Origin: Pholiota molesta
Lineage: Eukaryota; Basidiomycota; Agaricomycetes; Agaricales; Strophariaceae
Direction: 5' to 3'
NCBI GenBank assembly: GCA_014925825.1
Contig: JACGCK010000058.1
Span: 1-64,000, forward strand
Length of the DNA stretch: 64,000 bases
Below are positions 45,728-55,500 of the stretch, piece after piece. A program made the position numbers and the translations under genes. The notes under the pieces were generated by a model. It was not told the DNA's origin, ran no database searches, and saw only the letters and a list, made by a program, of their open reading frames with translations. Position 1 is the stretch's first letter. Each line of letters opens with the position of its first letter.

Positions 45728-46706
45728 ATGACGTCGACTGCGGGTTCGGCCAGCGAGGTCGAGCACGTTGAGTTCGCAGTGGTATCCCCAACTCAATTCT
45801 CGATGCTGCAGTATTACGACTCCAGTCCGTACGTCCTCGAAACACAACAAACACGCCTTAAACCTGCTCTCTCCCTTTCCGATGCAAACATAAGATGTTT
45901 GGTCTGGGCGGAAGATGCGCTTGCGTACATCCATTTTGTTCCAACAGGTCTCTTCGCTCTCCAACTCATCGTTGCGGATGAGAACCTTGAAGCAGCTTCC
46001 ACTGCGATCATGCGTTCTTTGCCATACCAAGTTTGCACACGTCTAGACGAAAACCATCTGGAAAGCATTCTATACGATGCGAGCCAACCGAGCGCCTATC
46101 CCCACTCAGTGTGCCTCGAGTTGACAAATCGTCCCATTAAATGGACTGTTGACAACATGGACGAACCCGACAAGATCTTCATTCATCCTATGTCGCAATT
46201 CTGCTGTGACGTACACGACAACAGGCGAACCCTGTCTCACCCCCCCTTCCCTGATAACATACGATTCCCGACGCGTACAGCCTTCTTTGACTCTATGATT
46301 GCGATGACCTTAGACCCTCCTTCTGGTCGACACCATTCCAAATTGTCATCAATGTTGCTGGTCCACATGGGCTACCTTTCTACTTACACGCTACGCAAAA
46401 GGCCTACAGTTCTCGCTAACGGAGATCTCGAACCAGAATGGAAGGAGGTTTTGCAAAGTCTCAGGGAGGAAAATCGGCCGTACTTCGATGCTTGGGCACG
46501 ACTTGCTCTTGACAAGGACTGGGAGGGACGTGCACTGGAGCGTAAGGAGATACTGAAAAAACTTGGGTGCGTCATAGCTTTTTCCTTTCGAACATATCCA
46601 TCAGTCTGACGATCTTGTCGTTAGGAGGCACGAGGAAGCGCGGCGTCCGCTCCCTCCACCTTATCCCGGGAATCCTGCACTTTTGTTCGTTGTTTTCGCG
46701 TCCTGA
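45728..46706 (+). CDS. Conserved basidiomycete-type protein of unknown function
   Basis: 306-aa predicted soluble protein from two exons, 45728-46566 and 46625-46706, with a 58-nt GTGCGT...TTAG intron in phase 2. Features are VEFAVVSPTQFSMLQYY, LETQQTRLKPALSLSDAN, IRFPTRTAFFDSMIAM, EENRPYFDAWARLA and a C-terminal KEILKKLGRHEEARRPLPPP. The last block reads well only after splicing, which supports the model. It resembles a widespread mushroom family of uncharacterised proteins, possibly nucleotidyltransferase-like. That resemblance is from memory and no catalytic residues are assigned. The frame is intact. Confidence 0.75.
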
Positions 46707-47276
46707 GGAGCTCATTCCATCATTGATCACTTAGCATGCAGGGCGAAACTTCAAGCTAATAAACTTGCGAACCAAAAGTAGCCCGGTGAATCCCTCTGCA
46801 AATCAGTGTGCTAGTTCTGATGCTTCTTATTTAGGCGTTCATATTCCCTTCTTGCTACCAGTGGAACACGTTCTGTCATTAGGAACCTTTCTCGTTTCAT
46901 CCGCTGAATCTTCACGCAATCCCACATAATCCTTCCTGTTGTTTTCATTTGGCCAACTTACCTATGCTGGTTTCGGCGTTTGTAGATCCCTATTTGTTTT
47001 CTTTGGTAAATGTAGCGTTGTTTGATCTCGCACCTCAACCAGAAACCAAAGTATCCATCCAAAGTATCGATGTTTGACGGAGGTGATCGGTGGTGTTTCT
47101 CTTATTCATTGACAACCAACGCGTAGTCACGGAAAACATCACAGCAAATATGATATCATGTTAGTTTACGGGAGACAAGAGGCACTGTAGATGCTAACGA
47201 GAGCAACAAAGAAAGCAATATAAATCCTGAAATGAACGATAACCGAAAGGAATAAAAAAAAACACGAAGCAAAGAG
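46707..47276. other. Intergenic, nothing seen
   Basis: AT-richer stretch between the gene at 45728 and the GC-rich relic on the other strand. It may hold the 3' end of the former. No repeat or RNA gene is apparent. Confidence 0.4.
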
Positions 47277-48780
47277 TCAGAAAGAGAATAATCGAAGAAT
47301 AAGAACGGAAAACATGTCGAAAAAACCACAACTCAGAACACGCTCATCTTGACCACCCTGTTCCTCCCCTCTTCGCTGTCCACGATAGTGGCGAGAATCC
47401 CAATCGCGGTCGCGGTCGCAGTCTCGATCCGCAGAAGGGCATCGCGGGATATATTGCGATGCTCCGTACGCACTCGACGAGGAGCCATTGTTGGGAAGAG
47501 TGATTGCTGGCTTGTTCGAGAGCACTGACTGGCGCAACGCGCGGGGTGCACTCGGCGGTCCCGGACCATTGATCGCAGCGTTTGTCGCGGCAGGCGCAAG
47601 GCGGGACGTTGCAGGCAGGCGATAAGTAGATCCGCCTCCATTGAAGGTGGGCGTCGGCGAGCCCAAAGACGGAAGAAAGGACGAGCGCGGACCGGTGGGC
47701 AGCGAATGCGACTGAGGATGGACGAAGTTCGTGGTAGTGAAAAGGCGGCTCTTGGGCGGGAACCGGCGAAAGGTCGATGCGAGAGGTCGATAAGGAGCCA
47801 AAGGTGGAGAGGCTCGAACGCCGTCGAGCGCCAGCGCGACGAGCTCAAGCTCCCTTTGCGCACACCGTGGACGACGCCGTCGAGCGCCAGCGCAACGAGC
47901 TCGAGGCCTGCACGCGCTAGCTCGAGCCCTTTGTCCTGCCCCCACTGCCGTCGTGGGTCCTGACCGTGTCGTCCGCGGCCGGGTACAACCCAGAGCCAGC
48001 TGACGTCCCGCTCGTCGTGGTGACTGTGCGCCGCGGGACGACGCGGTGGACGGTGGGTAGCCGTCGTCGTCGTGTGCGGGCATCGCGGCACGGGCGGAGG
48101 GTGTTCGTGTGCCGCCGGACGACATGGTGGGCGGTGGGTGGCCATCGTCGGGCGGGCTCGTCGGCGGGCGATGCGTCGAGCAGAGGCGCTAGCTCCAGGA
48201 GGCATCACGGCGGAGGAGAAGGTGCGCGACGGGCGGCGGTGGCTGCGGCTCCTCGTCGCCGTGAAAGGAAGCTGTGGGGAGGGGATGGGTGTCAGTAGGG
48301 AGCGAGAAAGAAGGGCGGAGGGGGCGTACCTTGTGGGCCTCCCGCTCCCGGGTCTCCCCTTCCATATCGCCGATCACTAGCTGACATGCTCCTTCCCTAG
48401 CACGTGGAATCGCCGTCGACATCGAAGAGTTTCGGTGAGGGTGAGGGCGAAGCGCGAGTGTGGCAGCGGCGGGCTCTGGCGCCATCCTCGGCTGCTATGG
48501 CCTGCGAAACGTATCGCGCGAATGCCGTTGGTATTGAGGGTGGTGGGTGGTGAGGAGATGAGGCGCTATCATGGCTGAGGTGAGTAAGAATTCATAATAG
48601 AGGGAAGGAACTCACGTTGATAGAATCCAACTATGCATCCCGCGGCATCGAACACAGGGCCTGAGAGGCCTTTCGCAGGGCGTTGCCGTCGATCCTGCGT
48701 CGTCGTTGATGGCCAGGTGAATGGAAGGGCGCGCAGAGATACACTGGAGATACACCTTGTGCGCCCAGGCACAACTACCC
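47277..48780 (-). pseudogene. GC-rich gene relic(s), 5' part possibly serine-peptidase-like
   Basis: Minus-strand frames overlap without one continuous model. At 48600-48770 the translation RCISSVSLRALPF ... GLSGPVFDAAGCIVGFYQ resembles the catalytic-serine neighbourhood of trypsin-like peptidases and ends at a GTGAGT donor. The relic near 10.2 kb aligns with this. At 47280-47760 a Pro/Ser/Arg-rich tail (SSFLPSLGSPTPTFNGGGS ... RDCDRDRDWDSRHYRGQRR) looks coding but is unrecognised. A short duplicated string encodes ELVALALDGV twice (about 47820-47910). The region may be two relics, or an intact gene hidden by indels. Confidence 0.3.
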
Positions 48781-49176
48781 GGGTCTGTTGAAGTCAATCA
48801 TGATGGTATAGCAAGGTTTCGACACCAATGGCAGCGAGGGGAGTGTAACGACGTCGGTTGGATGCGCTCTGTCACAGGATCCAGCCTGCGATAGCTAATA
48901 TTGCAGAGAACAAACCGCTGGCGGTGAGAAAACCGTTTACCTAGGATACTGGGTAATACATACCAGATTCCAACTTCCAAGCTATGCTATGCTCCATTTC
49001 TTTCACCCGTTTCCACTATGTCTACGAGGTACGGGGAGCCGGATGCTGCAGGAGGTCCAGGGATGCCGGAAGCATAGTGAGAGGGGTAGAGGCAAGCTGG
49101 ATCCACCTTGTTTGACGCCAATTTGATGCTGAGTTCTAAAATCCAAACAACTTTCAAAGCCAGTCCAAGTGCTACC

Positions 49177-49953
49177 GTATGGGCGTTATAGTGTGCAAAA
49201 ATTGTTTTCAAGTAAAAGACGCACACGTCGGTAGATTTTTCAAACATGACACACCTTTGTACTGCTAAATGTCATAAATTACACACGTTCTAACCTAGTT
49301 AAAAAAATGACACAGATTTAAAAAATTCTACACAGGTTTCTTGGGTGAACAAAATAAATAACACACGTCTAAAACTAGTTTCAAAAAATGACACAGGTAT
49401 AAAGATATACTTATTTTGCTACATAGGACTCCGGTAACATTTTAAATGTATATAGGTGACATTCATTTAAATGACAATGAAACGCGCACATGGTAAACTA
49501 CGCCGTCGAGAACCAAAGAGTTGTCGTCGCGGAGCGCCGGCGGCCCGAAGGACGCAAGGCGCCACTGCGACCGCCTCCGCGTGCGTGCGCACGGCGGTCC
49601 TCACCGAGCGCATCAAACACAAGGCGAGCCTATGCCCCGCCTTCTATGCACGGTATCGCTATAATGAGCATGCGCTGTCATTTAGTGCCATGAAAGGCTG
49701 TCTTATTCAAGTCCCCAATCCGACCTGTGCAAAATTTAAATGGTTCGTTGATCACCTGTGTCATTTTCTAAAGTATTATTGGACCTGTGTGCATTTTCAC
49801 TTGCTGGTTAAATACCTGTGTCATTTTCTCAAGTACACCTGAACCTGTGTAGTTTGTGATTTTGGAGCTAGATACATGTGTCAATTTATTTGAAAACTAG
49901 TACGTGTGCGTCTTTTACTTAAAAACAATTTTTGCACACTATAACGCCCATAC
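49177..49953. mobile_element. Foldback-type DNA element with 51-bp TIRs and a 5-bp target duplication
   Basis: The first 51 nt (49177-49227, starting GTATGGGCGTTATAGTGTGC) and last 51 nt (49903-49953) are inverted copies with one mismatch. CTACC flanks both ends (49172-49176 and 49954-49958). Inside the TIRs, both arms contain several degenerate 55-60 bp units with the core TGACACA (left) or TGTGTCA (right), so the arms stay partly complementary to about 49470 and 49700. The centre (about 49475-49690) is GC-rich and unlike the arms, perhaps captured DNA. There is no transposase. Confidence 0.85.
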
Positions 49954-50113
49954 CTACCGCTTATTCCATTCGTGCGTTCGCACGCTGTTAAATATTGGGG
50001 TACCAGTGTTCAAAAATTATATATATATCAATAAAAACAATAGAACTCTGGCATATAAAAAACATTTTTTAGAAGCTAATAAGCAGCCACCACGAGGCCT
50101 CTTCAAGTTAGAA

Positions 50114-51040
50114 TTACATTCCGCCCAGTGTGCGGTAAATATAGTTCTTCCAGTCGTTTAAGAATATTACTGAACAAGAAATGAGAGCCTCTTGCAGGTG
50201 AGCAAAGTTATTGTAGTCATAAATAGTTAGCGTTGCCTCTCTGAGGTTGCTTCCAACCAGGTTACGATTGAGCAGAAGCTTGAGCTGACAGATCACCCCG
50301 TATTCCAGGCTACCTTTCTTTTTGCCGGACATCTATTAAATTCAATGAACATAAATTTCAGTGAGCTCGACGGCATGGAATATTCTATGTTCATAGCGTA
50401 CGTACCACGTATGATTTAGCTTCTTCGTTGTAGACCCAATGATAAGTAACGCCGCCAATGATCATGTCTCTATCACTGTACGAAAACTCTGTTAATGACC
50501 GTGGTCGAAATAAAAATGATAGGCAGCGTACGCAGATTTTCCACGCTTGACCGGCTTCAAAAACTTTGCTAAATGAGTCGGTTTCACTATCCCCAAATCT
50601 TCAGCAGTCTTGATCGTTGAGTTCCACACATCTTCTGCGTCGAAGATGATCTCGGTTGCGCGATATGGTAATTTCGTATAGTCCACTCCGTACTCTGCTA
50701 AATGTACTTGCCGAACGTGAGTGACTCCGTCCTTTGTGCTGATGTGAGAGGCAGGGAACCCGTCTTGTAAGCCACCTTCAGGCGGATAGTAGACGGCTCC
50801 CTCTTTATATCCAAGTATACATGAGGGGCTGGTCATGTTGATGATTGTAAAATCCATGTCAACGCGTGGCAGAGAGGAAGATACATCGGTAATCTTGTGG
50901 GCCGATGAAGTTCCAGGAGGCGCGTTGCGAGCCCGAGCTGTCCTAGATCGGATATGGTGGTCTACTTTCTCCGCGTTGTCGACAGTAAAACGTGAAGGGG
51001 CCTTGCGCTCCCTGAGTGTACTGAGTCGATCAAAAGGCAT
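50114..51040 (-). CDS. DUF6593-like protein 1
   Basis: Predicted beta-rich small protein, function unknown. Exons on the minus strand: 51040-50532, 50475-50406 and 50332-50114; introns are 56 nt (CATTAAC branch-like string) and 73 nt. This gives 265 aa, or 204 aa if translation starts at the in-frame ATG at 50857, which fits the paralogue at 57853 better. Blocks include VYYPPEGGLQDG, DVWNSTIKTAEDLGI, RDMIIGGVTYHWVYNEE and LTIYDYNNFAHLQEAL. The 'GGxxYxW' strand and the C-terminal 'LxIxD...' segment recall DUF6593 proteins. Assignment is by pattern only. The second intron has the same length and phase as in the gene at 57853. Confidence 0.6.
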
Positions 51041-51550
51041 CTCCGAGAAGTGAAGAGAAATAAAAAGGGTGCAGCTTCAGCCGTTAAAAATATATCTATA
51101 TATGTACTCTTGCCACCAATGTGGCATGGAACGCTTCATCCAGAAAGGAGCGTATGTCAAAGCGCATCAAAGCTTGAGGCTTAAGTATTGTTTGTAGCCC
51201 TTTGGAGACGTTGCTTTAGTGGCATTATCCAAATTTGGTCATCCATGAGTGAAATGAGCGAACGACAATGGGTGGTTTGAATTTGCTTGAAGGGTCTTAG
51301 AGTCTTTCTCCGAGAACGGTAATGTGGCTCATCCTAAGCCGTTTATGAATCAGGGCCGTGCTTGCGCTTTTGCTTTCTTTGGACTGCGTCAAAGTCTACT
51401 GAATAGTACATTGTCTATGCATTTCTAATATTGTTGACCCTGTAAACACCGTCTCCAAGAGTCTAGCCAAACGTGGCCCATCCTATGCAACCAAAAATCT
51501 ATATAAACGTTCACCCAATCTGCTGTACTGTACCCAGAAACACAACTTCA

Positions 51551-52232
51551 ATGCCTACCTCCTACCACACCCTCACTGTCATCCCACCTGAAGACAAAGA
51601 CATCTTCCCCATCACCACAATTGTTGATGCCAGTTCCAACAGGTCACTTTTCCAGTGGTCGCCATGGAGTGGCGCCCCTCTTCTACGTCAGGTCGACGTA
51701 GAAAGTGGAAGACCTGACCCTGTCGCAACAGCGACATTTTCAATCAGTGAGGAAGGCAGGACGATGGTGGAGTGGGGAACGTCGAGTGTGAAGCAGCCCG
51801 TAGAGGCTTTCCTCGCCCAAGATGATTCCGGACTGTGCGTATCATAACCTTCGCATTTCGGGCGTTGTAATTCAGCAGATACTAATACCCGTTTACCATG
51901 GTATCACAGAGGCGGAAAAATTCTAGTATGTGGCGCCAAACGATACCATTGGCACCAAATGACGCCTCAAAATGGTCATCGAGTAGTGCGTCTCTGCATT
52001 CATTATTATGTCTTGAGATACCTCTGACTGCGATACTCTTCAGTACCAAATCAACGACCCACGGAACCCGAATATAGTTCTGGTTCAGCTGAGTGTGGAT
52101 GACAACCGGTACAGGCCAGAAGTGACCCTTAGGATCCTCAACTCAGTTGTAGAACGGTACAGCTTGTTGTATAGGAAAATAATCGCTGCTGTGACTTTAA
52201 TGTGCTGGATAGAGGATCCCTGGGTGCTTTAA
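51551..52232 (+). CDS. DUF6593-like protein 2
   Basis: 182 aa from exons 51551-51834, 51910-51985 and 52044-52232 (introns 75 and 58 nt). It shows the layout of DUF6593 proteins: an N-terminal strand-rich half (FPITTIVDASSNRSLFQWS, VATATFSISEEGRTMVEWG), a central short motif VCGAKRYHWHQM and a C-terminal VTLRILNSVVERYSLLYRKI segment. The family is basidiomycete-centred and likely has a LURP/tubby-like beta-barrel fold (general knowledge, not shown here). The gene is divergent from DUF6593-like protein 1, with about 510 nt between start codons. The start is the ATG in TTCAATGCC. Confidence 0.7.
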
Positions 52233-52796
52233 TAATTGTATATATCACCACTTCCAATTCATTTAACGTATTCCGTAGTATAATCGTCCAGGTGTTCAAT
52301 GTATTTCTCTCTAAATTTGTTACATGTGGTGATGATACCAGACTCGTAATCAATATTCCTTTAATAACCTGCTGAATCGACTTTCCTCAAACTTCAAAAG
52401 CATCGGCTAAAATATCTATTCAACCCTCACGACGCACACAGACATCATCTTCGTAACCAAAACATTCAGTCTTTGCTGTCGTGGAATTGCCGTCCACCTT
52501 CCCCATCCTATCCGCCGCCCACGAGCCAACAGCTTGTCCTGGACCACTAAAACTTCAGCGTTCTGATTCCTGAATATCCAGTACAGTAAACATACGTAGA
52601 CCTCGATAGTGCCGCATTCAACTCCACCCTCGCCACTACGAAAATCATCGACCTCGGTGGCACAGATAGCCTCGCTGCCGATGATGTTAGCACTGGCACC
52701 ATCTGGCACCGTCCTCCATCCGCTTACCGCACGCCGTGCCCAACAAAAACACAACCTACAACATCCCCATGAGCCGTGCCCCCGAAAGCGAGCCAT
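52233..52796. other. Intergenic, no gene supported
   Basis: Opposed frames at 52416-52796 (-) and 52609-52800 (+) overlap and neither is recognisable. Confidence 0.4.
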
Positions 52797-53940
52797 CTAA
52801 GCGCGTAGCTCATCCAATCCACGTTCCTTGACCGTCTTCCAGGCGTTCATGAAGCCTGCGATGTTCAACATCCCGATGTAGCTCCGAACGAGTGTTATTT
52901 GGATAATATCCTCGCCTGTATCAGGCTGGCGGGGCGGCGCGCGATGGCCAACATCCACGCGATGCTCGAGGGGATCGACGAGGATTTTCTGCTTCGTTTT
53001 TGTCAAACCGAGTGGGATGACGAGCCGAAGTGAGCAGAAAGCAGAGGAGAGGAGATCGTCCGCTAGCCATTCCGTATGATCGTAAATGAGACATCCTTTC
53101 GAGAAGTTCATCTGAGGATCGGATCGGCCAGCGGGTGGCGTACACAGTTCGTTCTCGTTGTGCCGGAGTGTCATCAATCTGCATCGTGGTGCGCGTTAGC
53201 ACAGGTTATAACAGCCCGAAGAAGAAGAAAAACTAACCAGGTTCACAATATTCGAACGAAGAACTTCCAGCGGGGGTTCCCGTTCCCCGCTACGATGCGA
53301 ATCCACCTATCCCACCCTTCGGGTTGTCGAGAATCCTGTTATACATGAACATCTTCATGCTGGCAGCTTCGAACCACTCCGGATACCGTCCAGCGCCTTC
53401 CCAATCGATGTCCCAGAGCTGGTCGTCGCCTCACATGAGATTCTGCGAGCGTAGATCCAAATGGGTGGAGACAAGCGGAGTGGTGTAGTCGAACGTCTTA
53501 CTGTCGAGACTTGCATTGCGAAATCTCTAGAGAACGCGTCGACGAGTTTGGCATCACGTGGAAAGTTCGCAATCCGTCGAAAACCTCCCTGAGCCCTTGG
53601 ATGTGAAGAGACGGCCAGTGCAGGCGAGCCGTTAAGGTTAAGAGAGGGAGGTCGGGGAAACACAAGCCGTCCTTTCCCAGATGGTCACAGGTCGAAGTCG
53701 GTAGACGTAATAACGCAGGTGGGCGGGATACGGAGCCGCGGAACCGGTGCCACCATCATGCCTCGGCCATCCAATCTTCGGCCACGCATTGTACACGACG
53801 GACAATTGCAGGACTATTGTACTAGCCACATGCCAGGTCCATGGCTCTCCATGGCGCTTGATCACCCCTTCGCAGAGAGGGTAGGGAATGCGCCTTGATG
53901 TCTGGAAAAATGCTCGTTGTGTGAACTTTGTAGGCACCAT
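52797..53940 (-). pseudogene. Aminoglycoside-phosphotransferase-like (APH family) pseudogene
   Basis: Minus-strand fragments of an APH/choline-kinase-type small-molecule kinase. The catalytic loop THLDLRSQNLM (HxDxxxxN) lies near 53450, followed by the metal-site LWDIDWEGAGRYPEWF near 53400 and RWIRIVAGNGNPRWKFF near 53280. A TGA stop lies directly between NLM and GDD (about 53430). The frame also slips by one base in the GG run near 53316. A plausible N-terminal exon is at 53640-53940 (RIPYPLCEGVIKRHGEPW), and a C-terminal exon ends at 52797 (LNIAGFMNAWKTV). With both a stop and a slip it is more likely decayed than misassembled. Confidence 0.55.
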
Positions 53941-54846
53941 TCTGTCACAAGACCTTCGTCACTGGTCTGGGGCCATTCTTGCGACATAGCTAGTATTGTA
54001 TTTGAAAGCTTTGGAGATGTAACGCGTCAGCCTTCTCAGACGACATCGCTAGATCGGTGATTTCATCAACCCTAAACTGGTGTGTGCTTTTGCTACAAAG
54101 GCGCTTGTTTCGGTATGATGTGAGTCTCTCTCGATGGCATATAAGGCGTATTTTGGGCGTACCAGGGACTTCGAGTGGGTTTTGTTTCCACACAGAAGAA
54201 GAGTAAGCAAACCTTCTAGTGCAGACATGCATGCTCTGTAATGATATCGTCAGTCGGGATGGGGAGACGCAAAGTTGAAAGAGTTGTGTTTCTGATTCAA
54301 CATCACAGCGTTGAGCTTTACACGTCACGTGAAAATCTTCTATCTTGGAAACACCCACTGACCAGTCGGAACTAGTAATAGTGTCGCTGCACAAAACAGT
54401 ACAGCGGTATGGAAGCAAATTCTGATGGATTTTGATATCGTTCACATTTTTGTGGAGTGAGCGGCAGGAATTCCCGCTGGCAGCGGCGACGATGACGTTG
54501 CCGCACTCTGTGAAGCATTTCGAAATCTCCCAGTGTAGTCTCAGTCACGACACATTTAAAGTACGGCATTGTTACCAAATCGTTACGGCAACACTAGCAG
54601 GAAGGCTGAAGGAAGGCTTGAAAAAGACGCTCACGTTATGTCGTAGAAATTACAAGTTACATATGTACAAAGAAAGAGAGCAGAGAATTCGAAGAATATA
54701 ATCCAGAACAAGTTACGAGACAGCATAGGTATAAACAAATAGCAGGTATGTCCATGTACATGAGGCTAGCGCAAAAAATAAAGCATAAAGACAGAAATAG
54801 CAGCGACAAAGAAAGCAAATAAAATACAAGGGAAATCATAAGGTCG
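53941..54846. other. Intergenic, no gene supported
   Basis: Several unrelated short frames (53990-54445 and 54372-54578 on the minus strand). None has a domain or a splice-consistent extension. Confidence 0.4.
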
Positions 54847-55500
54847 TCACATCGAGCACAGGACCAACTCGCCTTTACTCACTGGTTGTATTTTTTGGGC
54901 GAGGAAGACCTCACCCAGCGACACCAAGGTGTTAACAACCTAACAGCAAGTAAGCGACTCGTCCAACACCCGCGAGAAGGAGAACAAACGACTCACCTCG
55001 TCCCTAGAGGCCTGGCACTGCAGCGTATCCAAGTGCTTGGAAAAGAAACCCAGATAGTACCGGGCTGAACCGCGGTTGTCGAGACGAATATCGCGACGGC
55101 ACCAAGCGCAAGTCACCGTATCCTCCGTGTACGCGAACACGTCGGACGAGGTGTCGAGGTAGTGCTTCCGCTCAGAGGCAACCTTGTAGAGGCGGGGGCC
55201 GCGCGACCTTGATCTTTTCGATGTAGAGGAATCGGATGGTAGGGACAGGGGGTCGGAGATGGCAGGCGATGGCGGGGCAGATGAGGGTCCGTCGATGGGG
55301 AGGCGAGTGGGGACTTGGTAGGGAGATGCGCTTGCGCGGGCTGATCTTCGTTTAGGCCGGCTACGTGATGAGCGCGTATTTTGACGCGGCGCGTCTTCTG
55401 GTGATGAACATGGTCTGTTCGCGTGAGCCCTAGGCGAGGGTCGCGGTACTTGTGAGCGAAGTTCGGTTGTGTAGCTTTGTTTAGCGATAGGCGAGACCAT
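54847..55500 (-). CDS. C-x2-C-x21-H-x5-C protein, copy 3 (long N-terminus)
   Basis: 198-aa relative of the two small proteins at 31343 and 41937. Exons on the minus strand: 55500-54997 and 54939-54847, with a 57-nt GTGAGT...TTAG intron between complete codons. The first about 115 residues are Arg/Ser/Pro-rich and disordered, with KRSRSRGPR-type basic clusters that could act in nuclear import. Then come RKHYLDTSSDVFAYTEDT and CAWC ... YYLGFFSKHLDTLQC with identical ligand spacing. The C-terminus VVNTLVSLGEVF matches the end of copy 1 (LNAAETLATLGL). It lies outside the segmental duplication and is more diverged. The role is unknown; nucleic-acid or protein binding is inference. Confidence 0.72.
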
